64,000 nt of DNA from Herbiconiux sp. L3-i23 (lineage in GTDB: Bacteria; Actinomycetota; Actinomycetes; Actinomycetales; Microbacteriaceae), in the NCBI RefSeq assembly GCF_023734115.1, contig NZ_AP025737.1:1488001-1552000 (forward strand). Direction: 5' to 3'. The notes beneath the pieces were generated by a model. That model was not told the DNA's origin. It saw nothing but the letters and a program-made list of their open reading frames with translations, and did not search any database. A program made the position numbers and the translations under genes. This document shows, in pieces, positions 22,031 to 30,463 of this stretch. Each line of letters opens with the position of its first letter. Within the stretch, counting starts at the first letter, position 1.

Positions 22031-24483
22031 GCCCCGAACTCTCCCCGTCCGAGCGGTATGCGGCGTCCCGTGCCAAGCGCGAGGCGCCGCTCGTCGAGAC
22101 CTTCGCCGCCGGTCTCTCGTTCGAGATGGATCCCTTCCAAGAGGCGTCCTGCCGCTCGCTCGAAAAGGGTCGCAGCGTGCTCGTCGCGGCCCCCACCGGC
22201 GCGGGGAAGACCCTCGTCGCCGAGTTCGCGGCGTTCCTCGCGATGCGCGGATCGCGGTCGAAGCTGTTCTACACGGCGCCGATGAAGGCGCTGTCGAACC
22301 AGAAGTTCAACGAGCTCGTCGACGAGTACGGGCCCGACGAGGTCGGTCTGCTGACCGGCGACACGAACGTCAACGCCGGCGCCCGCCTCGTGGTCATGAC
22401 CACCGAGGTGCTGCGCAACATGCTGTACGCCGGGTCGGCGCTGCTCGACGACCTCGAATACGTGGTGATGGACGAGGTGCACTACCTCGCCGACCGCTTC
22501 CGCGGGGCGGTGTGGGAGGAAGTGATCATCCACCTCCCCGAGCACGTCCGCCTGGTTTCGCTGTCGGCGACGGTGTCCAACGCGGAGGAGTTCGGCGACT
22601 GGCTGCAGGCGGTGCGCGGCGACACCGACGTGATCGTCTCGGAAGAGCGTCCGGTGCCGCTCGATCAGCACGTCCTCGTGCGCAGCAAGCTCGTCGACCT
22701 CTTCGACACCCAGTCCGCGCTCGACGCGGCGTCGGCGGGCAAGGCGGCGACGCATCGGGTCAACCCCGAGCTCGTCCAGCTGGCCCGCTACGGCTCGCGC
22801 ACGGTCGGTGGCCGCGGCAACGACGTCGGCCGCCGGCACCCGCGCGCCCCTCGCCCGGACAGCGGGCGCATGGATCGCTCCGAGATGATCTCGATGCTCG
22901 GCGAGCGCACCCTGCTCCCGGCGATCTTCTTCATCTTCAGCCGCGCCGGCTGCGACGCCGCGGTCCGCCAGGTGATGCGCGCGGGCGTGCGTCTCACCGA
23001 CGCGGAGGAGCGCGGCGAGATCCGCGCGATCGTCGAAGAGCGCTGCAGGACCCTGCTCGACGAGGACCTCGCCGTGCTCGGCTACTGGGAGTGGATGGAG
23101 GGACTGCTCTCCGGGGTCGCCGCCCACCACGCCGGACTCCTGCCCGCGTTCAAGGAGGTCGTCGAGGAGCTCTTCCAGCGCAAGCTGGTGAAGGTCGTCT
23201 TCGCGACGGAGACGCTGGCCCTCGGCATCAACATGCCGGCCCGCACCGTCGTGCTCGAGAAGCTCGAGAAGTTCAACGGCGAGGCCCGCGTGCCGATCAC
23301 GTCGGGGGAGTACACGCAGCTCACCGGTCGCGCCGGTCGGCGCGGCATCGATGTCGAGGGGCACGCCGTCATCCAGTGGAGCGACGGTCTCGATGCGCAG
23401 GCCGTCGCCGCGCTCGCGTCACGGCGCAGCTACCCGTTGAACTCGAGCTTCCGACCCACCTACAACATGGCCGTCAACCTCATCGAGCAGTTCGGCCGGG
23501 CGCGCACCCGCGAGATCCTCGAATCGAGCTTCGCCCAGTTCCAGGCCGACCGCGCCGTCGTCGACCTCGCCCGCAAGGTCCGCCAGCAGGAGGAGTCGCT
23601 CGCGGGCTACGAGAAGGCGATGAAGGATGACACCGGCCGAAGCGGCGATTTCGCCGAGTACGCCGCGATCCGCCGCGAGATCAGCGACATCGAACGCCGC
23701 AACGCCCAGAACCGCGACCGCGGACGCGGTCAGCGGGACAAGGATCAGCGGCAGCTCGCCGCGCTGCGGCAGCGCCTGCGTTCGCACCCGGCCCACTCGT
23801 CGCCGCGCCGCGAGGAGCTCTCGCGCTGGGCCGAGCGCTGGTGGCGGCTGAAGCGGCAGACCGACGAACTGCGTCGCCAGATCGAATCGCGCACCGGCGC
23901 CGTGGCGAAGATCTTCGACCGGGTCAGCGAGGTGCTGCTCGACGAGGGCTACCTGAAGCGAGGCGACGACGACCTCGTACTCACCGGCAACGGCACCATG
24001 CTGAAGCGGATCTACGGCGAGCGCGACCTGCTCGTCGCCGAGACCCTCCGTCGCGGTGTGTGGCGCGAACTCGACCCCGCGTCGTTCGCGGCGCTCGCCA
24101 CCACCCTCGTCTTCGAGCCTCGGCGCGAGGAGGCGGTCGGGGAGCGGTACCTGCCCCGCGGTGCGTTCCCGGCCGCGCTCGAACAGTTGCAGGAGATCTG
24201 GGCGCGACTCGACGACGTCGAACAGCGGCACAGGCTGCCGGGCTCCAATCCGCCGTCGACGGGTCTCGCCACGGCGATGCACCGTTGGGCGCGCGGTGGC
24301 CGGCTCGATCAGGTGCTGCGCGACGCCGACCTGCAGGCGGGCGATTTCGTGCGGTGGTCGAAGCAGACCATCGACCTGCTCGACCAGATCTCGATCGTCG
24401 CCGACGGCAAGCAGGCGCGTACCGCGCGTCAGGCGATCGACGCGATCCGGCGCGGCATCGTGGCGTACAGCAGTGTCGGCTGA
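22027..24483 (+). CDS. helY: HelY/Mtr4-like DEAD/DEAH-box RNA helicase
   Basis: An 818-residue superfamily 2 helicase. Walker A is APTGAGKT near residue 56, motif II is MDEVHYL near 148 and motif III is LSATVSN near 180. Motif VI QLTGRAGRRGIDVEG is near 435. The C-terminal half holds a charged arch-like region (about 510-620, rich in Arg/Gln, with QNRDRGRGQRDKDQR) and the DSHCT domain at the end. Relatives act in RNA turnover or processing. The GTG at 22027 overlaps tatC by 4 nt, although the frame stays open further upstream. The 3' end overlaps lnt by 11 nt. Confidence 0.9.
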   Translation: MSPELSPSERYAASRAKREAPLVETFAAGLSFEMDPFQEASCRSLEKGRSVLVAAPTGAGKTLVAEFAAFLAMRGSRSKLFYTAPMKALSNQKFNELVDEYGPDEVGLLTGDTNVNAGARLVVMTTEVLRNMLYAGSALLDDLEYVVMDEVHYLADRFRGAVWEEVIIHLPEHVRLVSLSATVSNAEEFGDWLQAVRGDTDVIVSEERPVPLDQHVLVRSKLVDLFDTQSALDAASAGKAATHRVNPELVQLARYGSRTVGGRGNDVGRRHPRAPRPDSGRMDRSEMISMLGERTLLPAIFFIFSRAGCDAAVRQVMRAGVRLTDAEERGEIRAIVEERCRTLLDEDLAVLGYWEWMEGLLSGVAAHHAGLLPAFKEVVEELFQRKLVKVVFATETLALGINMPARTVVLEKLEKFNGEARVPITSGEYTQLTGRAGRRGIDVEGHAVIQWSDGLDAQAVAALASRRSYPLNSSFRPTYNMAVNLIEQFGRARTREILESSFAQFQADRAVVDLARKVRQQEESLAGYEKAMKDDTGRSGDFAEYAAIRREISDIERRNAQNRDRGRGQRDKDQRQLAALRQRLRSHPAHSSPRREELSRWAERWWRLKRQTDELRRQIESRTGAVAKIFDRVSEVLLDEGYLKRGDDDLVLTGNGTMLKRIYGERDLLVAETLRRGVWRELDPASFAALATTLVFEPRREEAVGERYLPRGAFPAALEQLQEIWARLDDVEQRHRLPGSNPPSTGLATAMHRWARGGRLDQVLRDADLQAGDFVRWSKQTIDLLDQISIVADGKQARTARQAIDAIRRGIVAYSSVG

Positions 24484-26026
24484 CCCCGAGCGGGGAGCAC
24501 CTCTGCCGTTGTGGGGAGCGCTCGTCACCGCGCTCCTCGCCGGCTTCCTGCTCGACGGCGCGTTCCCGGACCGCGGGATCTGGCCGCTCGCGTTCGTCGG
24601 CATCGGCATGGTCCTCGTCGCACTCCAGGGTCGCCGCGCCGGGGCGGCGTTCCTCGTCGGTCTGGTCTTCGGGCTGAGCTTCTACCTGACCCACATCGAG
24701 TGGGCGACGCTCTTCCTCGGGGACGTGCCGTGGATCGCTCTGTCGACGCTGCAGGCGTTGTTCGTCGCCGCGGGGTCGACGCTCATCACGCTCGCCTACC
24801 GGTGGGTGCCGCGGGTGTGGCCGTCGCGTGCAGGGCGGCTAGGTCTCCTCCCGGTGGTGGTCGCCGGGCTCTGGATCGCCGACGAAGGCATCCGCTCGGT
24901 GTGGCCCTACGGCGGCTTCTCGTGGGCTCGGGTCGCGATGTCTCAGGCCGAGAGCCCGCTCCGCGACCTCTTCGCCTGGTTCGGCATCTCTGGCGTCGGC
25001 TTCCTGATGGTCTGGCTCACCGCCTTCGCCGTCGCGGTGCTGCAGGCGTTCCTCGCTACCCCGCTTCGGGGAGCGATGGGCGCACGGCGGCCGGTGATGA
25101 GCGCTCTCGCCCTGGGCATCGCCGTCGCTGCGACCCTCGCCGTTCCGGCGTGGCAGACCGCCGTGGACGGCACTCTCCGAGTCGCTGCGGTGCAGGGCAA
25201 CACCCGCTCGGGCTACTTCGACCAGCGGGACTATCAGGGTGAGATCCTCGACGGCCACCTCGCCGCCACGCTGCCCGCGCTCGACGACGATCCCGACGTG
25301 ATCGTGTGGCCCGAGGGGGCGGCCGACCTCGACCCGCTGGAGTCGCGGTCCGCCGCCGAGGCGATCGATCTGATCTCGGAAGCCGCCGACGCTCCCGTTG
25401 TGCTCGGCACGATCACCGAGCGCGGCGACGACGTCTTCAACTCGTCGCTGCTCTGGCAGCCGGGGGAGGGCGTCACCGATATCTACGACAAGCGCCACCC
25501 CGTGCCCTTCGGCGAATACGTCCCCGACCGCGAGTTCTGGGAGCCGTTCGCACCCGACCTGATCGGCCTCATCGGCCGCGAGTACACCCCGGGAACGACG
25601 AGCCCGATCTTCGACCTCGGCGACGCGGTCGCCGCCGTCAACATCTGCTTCGACATCGTCGACGACGCACTGCTGCGCGAGAGCGCCCGAGACGGGGCGC
25701 AGATCATCTTCGCGCAGACCAACAACGCCGACTTCGGGCGCACCGACGAGAGCGTGCAGCAGCTCGCCATCGCCCGCATCCGCGCCCTCGAGACCGGTCG
25801 GGCCGTCGTCAACATTTCGACCGTCGGATCGAGCGCGATCATCGGTGCCGACGGGTCGACGGTCGACGCGATCCCCGCCTACACCACGGGGGTAATGGTC
25901 GACGACGTCGAGCTGCGCAGCGGGCTCACCCCGGCCGTCCTGCTCGGCGGACAACTGGAACTGCTCGTCGGCGGATTCGGCCTTCTCGTCCTCGCGGGAG
26001 CGGGCATCCTCAGCCGGCGTCGCTGA
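24473..26026 (+). CDS. lnt: Apolipoprotein N-acyltransferase
   Basis: A 517-residue enzyme. Five to six N-terminal transmembrane helices (about 1-215) are followed by a periplasmic-side nitrilase domain. The catalytic triad is visible: Glu in VWPEGAAD, Lys in YDKRHPVPFGEY and Cys in VNICFD. A last transmembrane helix (VGGFGLLVLAGAGILS) precedes the C-terminus. Lnt transfers an acyl chain to the N-terminal cysteine of diacylated lipoproteins such as the FKBP protein at 17653. The GTG at 24473 overlaps the helY gene by 11 nt. Confidence 0.92.
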   Translation: MSADPERGAPLPLWGALVTALLAGFLLDGAFPDRGIWPLAFVGIGMVLVALQGRRAGAAFLVGLVFGLSFYLTHIEWATLFLGDVPWIALSTLQALFVAAGSTLITLAYRWVPRVWPSRAGRLGLLPVVVAGLWIADEGIRSVWPYGGFSWARVAMSQAESPLRDLFAWFGISGVGFLMVWLTAFAVAVLQAFLATPLRGAMGARRPVMSALALGIAVAATLAVPAWQTAVDGTLRVAAVQGNTRSGYFDQRDYQGEILDGHLAATLPALDDDPDVIVWPEGAADLDPLESRSAAEAIDLISEAADAPVVLGTITERGDDVFNSSLLWQPGEGVTDIYDKRHPVPFGEYVPDREFWEPFAPDLIGLIGREYTPGTTSPIFDLGDAVAAVNICFDIVDDALLRESARDGAQIIFAQTNNADFGRTDESVQQLAIARIRALETGRAVVNISTVGSSAIIGADGSTVDAIPAYTTGVMVDDVELRSGLTPAVLLGGQLELLVGGFGLLVLAGAGILSRRR

Positions 26027-26072
26027 CCACACCCGTCGTGACGGGGGTCAGGCAGTCGTCGGCGCACAGAAA

Positions 26073-26101
26073 GAGGGCCGCCGGGGGAAACGGCGGCCCT
26101 C
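26073..26101 (+). terminator. Strong hairpin terminator between lnt and rbpA
   Basis: GAGGGCCGCC (26073-26082) pairs with GGCGGCCCTC (26092-26101) across a 9-nt loop. It lies between two converging genes and can end both transcripts. Confidence 0.75.
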
Positions 26102-26126
26102 AGGGGGGAGAAGTTCGGGGTGCGGG

Positions 26127-26495
26127 TCAGGAAGCGATCGTCTGCTTCTTGCCGCGACGTGCGCGCAGGTACTGCAGGCGCTCTTCGAGCAGCTCCTCCA
26201 GTTCGGCGCGCGTGCGGCGCTCGAGCAGCATGTCCCAGTGCGTGCGAGGAGCCTTCGTCTCGGTCTGCTCCTGGACGACGCGCGAGCCGTCAGCCTCGAG
26301 CAGCACACCGTCCTTGCCCGACTTCGGAGAAGTCCAGGTCTCGGGGATCTCGGCGTCTTCGGCGAACGGGACCTCGAAGGTCGTTCCGTCGTCGGCCTGA
26401 TAACGGGCGATCGTCCTTCCGGAGAAGACCACGCCCTCTTCGCTCTGCAGGCTCTGACTGCCAAGTCGCATGCCGCGCAGACTGCGATCCGCCAT
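26127..26495 (-). CDS. rbpA: RNA polymerase-binding protein RbpA
   Basis: A 122-residue actinobacterial transcription factor. The N-terminal tail is MADRSLRGMRLGSQSLQSEE. The core domain (about 25-70) holds the basic-linker neighbour region and PETWTSPKSGKDGVLLEADG. The C-terminal sigma-interacting helix is THWDMLLERRTRAELEELLE near 88-107. RbpA stabilises RNA polymerase with the principal sigma factor. Cysteines of the zinc site found in some homologues are absent, as in many actinobacteria. GAGAGGAG precedes the ATG, and a SigR/SigH-type promoter lies upstream, consistent with thiol-stress induction known in Streptomyces. Confidence 0.93.
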   Translation of the reverse strand: MADRSLRGMRLGSQSLQSEEGVVFSGRTIARYQADDGTTFEVPFAEDAEIPETWTSPKSGKDGVLLEADGSRVVQEQTETKAPRTHWDMLLERRTRAELEELLEERLQYLRARRGKKQTIAS

Positions 26496-26533
26496 TGTGT
26501 GACTCCTCTCGCTTGGGGTTGTGCCTCCCAATG

Positions 26534-26563
26534 ATGAACCCCGGGGTGGGGGACATGATTCCC
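26534..26563 (-). promoter_or_regulatory. SigR/SigH-type ECF promoter of rbpA
   Basis: On the minus strand: GGGAAT (-35, 26563-26558), exactly 18 nt, then GTTCAT (-10, 26539-26534). This matches the SigR/SigH thiol-stress consensus GGAAT-N18-GTT. Another GGGAAT and a GGGAAA lie just upstream, which may be extra or decaying sites. Confidence 0.7.
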
Positions 26564-26642
26564 GACAGGGTGATTCCCAGGGGTTTCCCGGTGATGGAGA
26601 GGCATGATCCGAGGTTTTCGGATCGGGGTACGTCGGACGAGT

Positions 26643-27416
26643 TTAGCGGTCGCGTCGGAGCACGCCGACCAGCAGGTCGCACCGGTCGGTGACGATGCCG
26701 TCGACCCCGGCGTCGAGCATGCGCCGCATCTCGGCCGGGTCGTTGACGGTCCAGATGTGAACCTCGCGCACGGCCCGGTGCAGGCGCTCCAGCATGGCCG
26801 GCGTCGTCGTCGCGATTCCCAGTACCGACGCGGGAATCTGCAGGGCGTCCACCCGGCGGAGCACCCTCGCCGCCAGGGCCACGGCACCGATCCGGGCGAA
26901 GAGGATCGCGAGAGCCGTCTCGATGGCGGATGCGGAGGTCGCGACCGAATCGAGTCTCCGGATGGCCGCCCTCCGACGACGCCTGCTGAAGGAGGTGACG
27001 AGGACGCGGCCCTCGGCGCCCGCCTGACGGATCGCGGCGGCGGCGGGAGCGGCGGCCGCCGCCGCCTTCACGTCGATGTTGACGAGGGCAGACGGAAAGG
27101 TCTGCAAGGCCTCGGACAGGGTACAGATCTCGAGCCGACCCGTGGCCGCGTCGCGCAGCTCGTCGAGGGTCAGTCGGGCAACGACCGCGTTGACGCCGTC
27201 GTCGCCGAGGACGCGCGCGAGGTCGGCGTCGTGCATGATCACCGCGTGGCCGTCGCGGGTGGCGTGCACGTCGGTCTCGAGATGCGTCGCCCCGGCATCG
27301 AGCGCCGCGGCGAACGCCCCGAGGGTGTTCTCGGGTGCGTTCGTCGCAAGGCCGCGGTGCGCGATCACCCGCGGCCGCGGCGGCGCGAAGTAGTCCGCTC
27401 CGCGCACCGTCGTCAC
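26643..27416 (-). CDS. Glycerophosphodiester phosphodiesterase family protein
   Basis: A 257-residue TIM-barrel enzyme. VIAHRGLATNAPENTLGAF (catalytic His, Arg, Glu) is at residues 17-35, HLETDVHATRDGHAVIMHDA (metal ligands and second catalytic His) near 45-64, and VHIWTVNDPAEMRRMLDAGV and DGIVTDRCDLL near the end. It hydrolyses glycerophosphodiesters to sn-glycerol 3-phosphate and an alcohol, and needs a divalent metal. No signal peptide is present, so it is cytosolic. The GTG at 27416 overlaps the stop of the SPFH gene by 4 nt. Confidence 0.9.
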   Translation of the reverse strand: MTTVRGADYFAPPRPRVIAHRGLATNAPENTLGAFAAALDAGATHLETDVHATRDGHAVIMHDADLARVLGDDGVNAVVARLTLDELRDAATGRLEICTLSEALQTFPSALVNIDVKAAAAAAPAAAAIRQAGAEGRVLVTSFSRRRRRAAIRRLDSVATSASAIETALAILFARIGAVALAARVLRRVDALQIPASVLGIATTTPAMLERLHRAVREVHIWTVNDPAEMRRMLDAGVDGIVTDRCDLLVGVLRRDR

Positions 27417-28597
27417 GCGGTGTCGGGGCGCGGCGCCTCGGGCTCCTGCCCACCGCCCGCTCCAGCGACGCCGTTGCCGTCGGTGGTGCGGGCGTCAGCC
27501 GGGCTGTCAGCGACCGTGCTCTCCGCGATCGGTTCGTCGAGTCGCCCCGTGGTGGGGCCCGCGTCGGGGGCGGCGTCGTCGGAGGCGCGGGCCGCGCCTT
27601 CGCGCGCCTCATCCGCCGAGCGACGCGCGGCCGCCGCGGATTCGGCGGCCTTCGCCCGCGCCTGATCGGCACGCTCGTCGTCGACCGGGCGCGCGTCGGC
27701 GATCTTGCCGCCCAGCGCGCCGCCGATGCCCTTCAGCGCCTCCGTCAGTTCGCTCGGGATGATCCACAGCTTGTTCGCCGAGCCATCGGCGAGCTTCGGC
27801 AGCATCTGCAGGTACTGGTAGGCGAGCAGCTTGCTGTCGGGGTCGCCGAGGTGGATGGCGTTGAACACCGTCGTGATCGCCTCGGCCTCACCCTCGGCGC
27901 GCAGCACCGCCGCCTTCGCGTCACCCTCTGCCCGGAGGATCTCGGCCTGCCGGCGACCCTCGGCCTCGAGGATCTCGGACTGCTTCGTGCCCTCGGCCGT
28001 GAGGATGGCGGCGCGGCGGTCGCGCTCGGCGCGCATCTGCTTCTCCATCGAGTCCTGGATGGAGTGGGGCGGGTCGATCGCCTTCAGCTCGACACGCGAG
28101 ACGCGGATTCCCCACTTGCCCGTCGCCTCGTCGAGCACGATGCGCAGCTGCCCGTTGATGTTGTCGCGGCTGGTCAGCGCCTCTTCGAGGTTCAGGCCGC
28201 CGACCACGTTGCGCAGCGTGGTCGTCGTGAGCTGCTCGACCGCGCCCAGGTAGTTGGCGATCTCGTACGTCGCGGCCCGGGCGTCGGTGACCTGGAAGTA
28301 GACGACGGTGTCGATCGAGACCACGAGGTTGTCCTCGGTGATCACCGGCTGCGGCGGGAAGGACACCACTTGCTCGCGCATGTCGACGAGCGGGCGGACC
28401 CGGTCGATGAAGGGCACGAGGATGCTGAGCCCCGGGTTTAGGGTGCGGTGGTACTTGCCGAGCCGCTCCACCACTCCGGCGTAGGCCTGCGGCACGATGC
28501 GGATCGCCCGGATCAGGACGACGATCACAAAGACCGCCGCGACGACGAGCAGGGCGATCACGGAGATCTGCCCGGCGAACTGTTCGAACCCGATCAT
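27413..28597 (-). CDS. SPFH/Band 7 (stomatin/QmcA-like) membrane protein
   Basis: A 394-residue protein with an N-terminal transmembrane helix (residues 10-30), an SPFH domain (about 30-190, VVERLGKYHRTLNPGLSILV and VDMREQVVSFPPQPVITEDN), a coiled-coil region (about 190-260, EILEAEGRRQAEILRAEGDA) and an Ala/Asp/Pro-rich disordered tail of about 90 residues. Such proteins oligomerise into membrane scaffolds and usually pair with NfeD partners. The upstream nfeD-like gene overlaps by 4 nt, and the phosphodiesterase gene downstream overlaps too, so the three form one operon. The long low-complexity tail is beyond the family norm. Confidence 0.9.
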   Translation of the reverse strand: MIGFEQFAGQISVIALLVVAAVFVIVVLIRAIRIVPQAYAGVVERLGKYHRTLNPGLSILVPFIDRVRPLVDMREQVVSFPPQPVITEDNLVVSIDTVVYFQVTDARAATYEIANYLGAVEQLTTTTLRNVVGGLNLEEALTSRDNINGQLRIVLDEATGKWGIRVSRVELKAIDPPHSIQDSMEKQMRAERDRRAAILTAEGTKQSEILEAEGRRQAEILRAEGDAKAAVLRAEGEAEAITTVFNAIHLGDPDSKLLAYQYLQMLPKLADGSANKLWIIPSELTEALKGIGGALGGKIADARPVDDERADQARAKAAESAAAARRSADEAREGAARASDDAAPDAGPTTGRLDEPIAESTVADSPADARTTDGNGVAGAGGGQEPEAPRPDTA

Positions 28598-29094
28598 TCG
28601 GGGGTTCCTCCTTCTGTGGCGGCAGCAGCGCCGTGGGTGGCGGGCGCGCGCATGACGAACGCGGTGGAGCCTTGGATCCGGGTGACGACAACGGGGGTGC
28701 CCGCATCGAGCGGATCGGATGTGCCGGGCGCGAGGTGCGCGGTCCACGTCTCGCCGTTCGCCAGCCGCGCCTGTCCGCCGGTCTCGCCGATGGCGAGGAC
28801 GACTCGTCCGGCCATGCCGAGCAGAGCGTCGACGTTGCTGGGTGTCGGATCGGCGCCGCGGTGCATCACGCGCAGCAGCAGCGGCCGGATCGTGAGGATC
28901 AACAGCACCGAGAGCGCGAGAGCGACGAGGATTTGAAGCCACCACGGACCGCCGAGCAGATTCGTCGCGAGTCCGCCGACGCTGCCGGCGGCGATCATCA
29001 GGAACGTGAACTCGAGCGAGAGCAGTTCGATGATGACGCAGACGAGGATGACGACGAGCCACGCGATCCACGCGAATTGAGTGAGGTCTGGCAA
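28594..29094 (-). CDS. NfeD family membrane protein
   Basis: A 166-residue protein with three or four transmembrane helices (about residues 8-28, 30-45, 53-70) and a C-terminal OB-fold domain (about 85-150, NVDALLGMAGRVVLAIGETG and DAGTPVVVTRIQGSTAFV). This is the short NfeD type that partners with SPFH proteins; the serine-protease half of long NfeD proteins is absent. It is first in the operon with the SPFH and phosphodiesterase genes, with a 4-nt overlap to the former. Confidence 0.9.
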   Translation of the reverse strand: MPDLTQFAWIAWLVVILVCVIIELLSLEFTFLMIAAGSVGGLATNLLGGPWWLQILVALALSVLLILTIRPLLLRVMHRGADPTPSNVDALLGMAGRVVLAIGETGGQARLANGETWTAHLAPGTSDPLDAGTPVVVTRIQGSTAFVMRAPATHGAAAATEGGTPE

Positions 29095-29155
29095 GGCGTC
29101 GCACCACCATCGGTTCGGGGCTTTCCCTCGAATCTATCAGCGGCTCCCTGATTGG

Positions 29156-29161
29156 TAGTCT
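29156..29161 (+). promoter_or_regulatory. -10 element for a leaderless start
   Basis: TAGTCT, then 6 nt, then the GTG at 29168. Confidence 0.5.
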
Positions 29162-29167
29162 CGGGCC

Positions 29168-29941
29168 GTGCCAGTCTCTGCATCGAACCCTCTCGCTCCC
29201 TCGTCCCTCGACGGCAAGCGCGCCCTCGTCACCGGCTCCTCGCGCGGTATCGGCGCCGACACGGCCACCTACTTCGCCGAGGCCGGCGCCCGTGTGGTGA
29301 TCAACTACCGGAACAAGGAGAAGCGGGCGCTGCAACTCGTCGACAAGCTCGCCGCGGCGGGCGGCACGGCCATCGCCGTCGGAGCCGACCTCACCGACCG
29401 GTCCGCCGTCGAGGCGATGATGGACCGGGTCCGCGAGGAGTGGGGCGGCCTCGACATCCTGGTCCTCAACGCTTCGGGCGGCATGGAGTCGGGAGTCGAA
29501 GCGGACTACGCCTTGAAGCTGAACCGCGACGCGCAGGTCGGGGTGCTCGACGCAGCGCTTCCGCTGCTGTCGCAGGGGAGCCGCGTGGTCTTCGTCACGA
29601 GCCACCAGGCGCACTTCATCGAGACCACCCCGACCATGCCGGAGTACGAGCCCGTCGCACGGTCGAAGCGCGCCGGCGAAGACGCGCTCCGCGCGCGCAT
29701 CGCCGAGCTGCAGGACAAGGGCGTCGGGTTCGTCGTCGTCTCCGGCGACATGATCGAAGGCACCGTGACCGCCACGCTCCTCGACCGCGCCCGCCCCGGC
29801 GCCATCGATGAGCGCAAGGCCGCCGCCGGTCGCCTCTACAACGTCTCCGAGTTCGCGGCCGAGGTCGCCCTCGCCGCCGTCGAGCCCCTTCCCGCCGACA
29901 ACACCCGCCTCGTCGGCGACGTGTCGAGCTTCACCGACTGA
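29168..29941 (+). CDS. SDR family protein lacking the usual catalytic tyrosine
   Basis: A 257-residue short-chain dehydrogenase fold. The cofactor motif TGSSRGIGADTATYF is near residue 23 and the LVLNASGG segment (a variant of NNAG) near 98. In place of YxxxK the protein reads EYEPVARSKRAGEDAL, so a valine occupies the tyrosine position and the nearest tyrosine is three residues earlier. The catalytic serine region is VTSHQAH. I recall an actinobacterial subgroup with the same change. It may bind cofactor without classical redox chemistry. GTG start 6 nt after TAGTCT. The NUDIX gene follows 11 nt later. Confidence 0.82.
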   Translation: MPVSASNPLAPSSLDGKRALVTGSSRGIGADTATYFAEAGARVVINYRNKEKRALQLVDKLAAAGGTAIAVGADLTDRSAVEAMMDRVREEWGGLDILVLNASGGMESGVEADYALKLNRDAQVGVLDAALPLLSQGSRVVFVTSHQAHFIETTPTMPEYEPVARSKRAGEDALRARIAELQDKGVGFVVVSGDMIEGTVTATLLDRARPGAIDERKAAAGRLYNVSEFAAEVALAAVEPLPADNTRLVGDVSSFTD

Positions 29942-29952
29942 TCGAGCGGAAC

Positions 29953-30405
29953 GTGGCCCCGGTCTTCCGCGCGACCTCGCGGGTGCTCCTGTTCGATGAG
30001 GACGACCGCGTCCTGCTCTTCCTCCAGTACGGGAAGTCGCATGACGTCGCCCCGCGCTGGATCACGCCCGGCGGGGGAGTCGATCCGGGGGAGACCCACG
30101 ACGACGCCGCCGTGCGCGAGGTCCAGGAGGAGACGGGCCTGGTGCTCGACTCGGTGCCCGCAGCGTTCTGGAGTCATGATTTCGACGCCGATCAGCGCTG
30201 GCACGAGTATCTGCGCGGCCACTCCGACTGGTACGCGGTGAGGGTCGAGCGGTTCGACCCGGTCGACGCCGGGTGGACCGACGAGGAGAAGACCGACATC
30301 GTCCGCTCGAAGTGGTGGTCCCTCGACGAGCTCGCCGCGACCGACGATGCGGTCGAACCGGCCGATCTCGCCGCGCTCGCCCGTCGAGGGCACGCCACGC
30401 TCTGA
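29953..30405 (+). CDS. NUDIX hydrolase
   Basis: A 150-residue protein with a complete Nudix box, GGGVDPGETHDDAAVREVQE followed by ETGLV, at about residues 38-62. The box binds Mg2+ and cleaves nucleoside-diphosphate-linked compounds. The N-terminal RATSRVLLFDEDDRVLLFLQ and the C-terminal KWWSLDELA are typical. The substrate is unknown. GTG start at 29953, 11 nt after the SDR gene, so they are probably co-transcribed. Confidence 0.88.
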   Translation: MAPVFRATSRVLLFDEDDRVLLFLQYGKSHDVAPRWITPGGGVDPGETHDDAAVREVQEETGLVLDSVPAAFWSHDFDADQRWHEYLRGHSDWYAVRVERFDPVDAGWTDEEKTDIVRSKWWSLDELAATDDAVEPADLAALARRGHATL

Positions 30406-30463
30406 CCCGAGCGGTCTTCCACGAGACTCGCCGTCGCTGAGCGGTGCCGCTCCTCGTGAGGCG

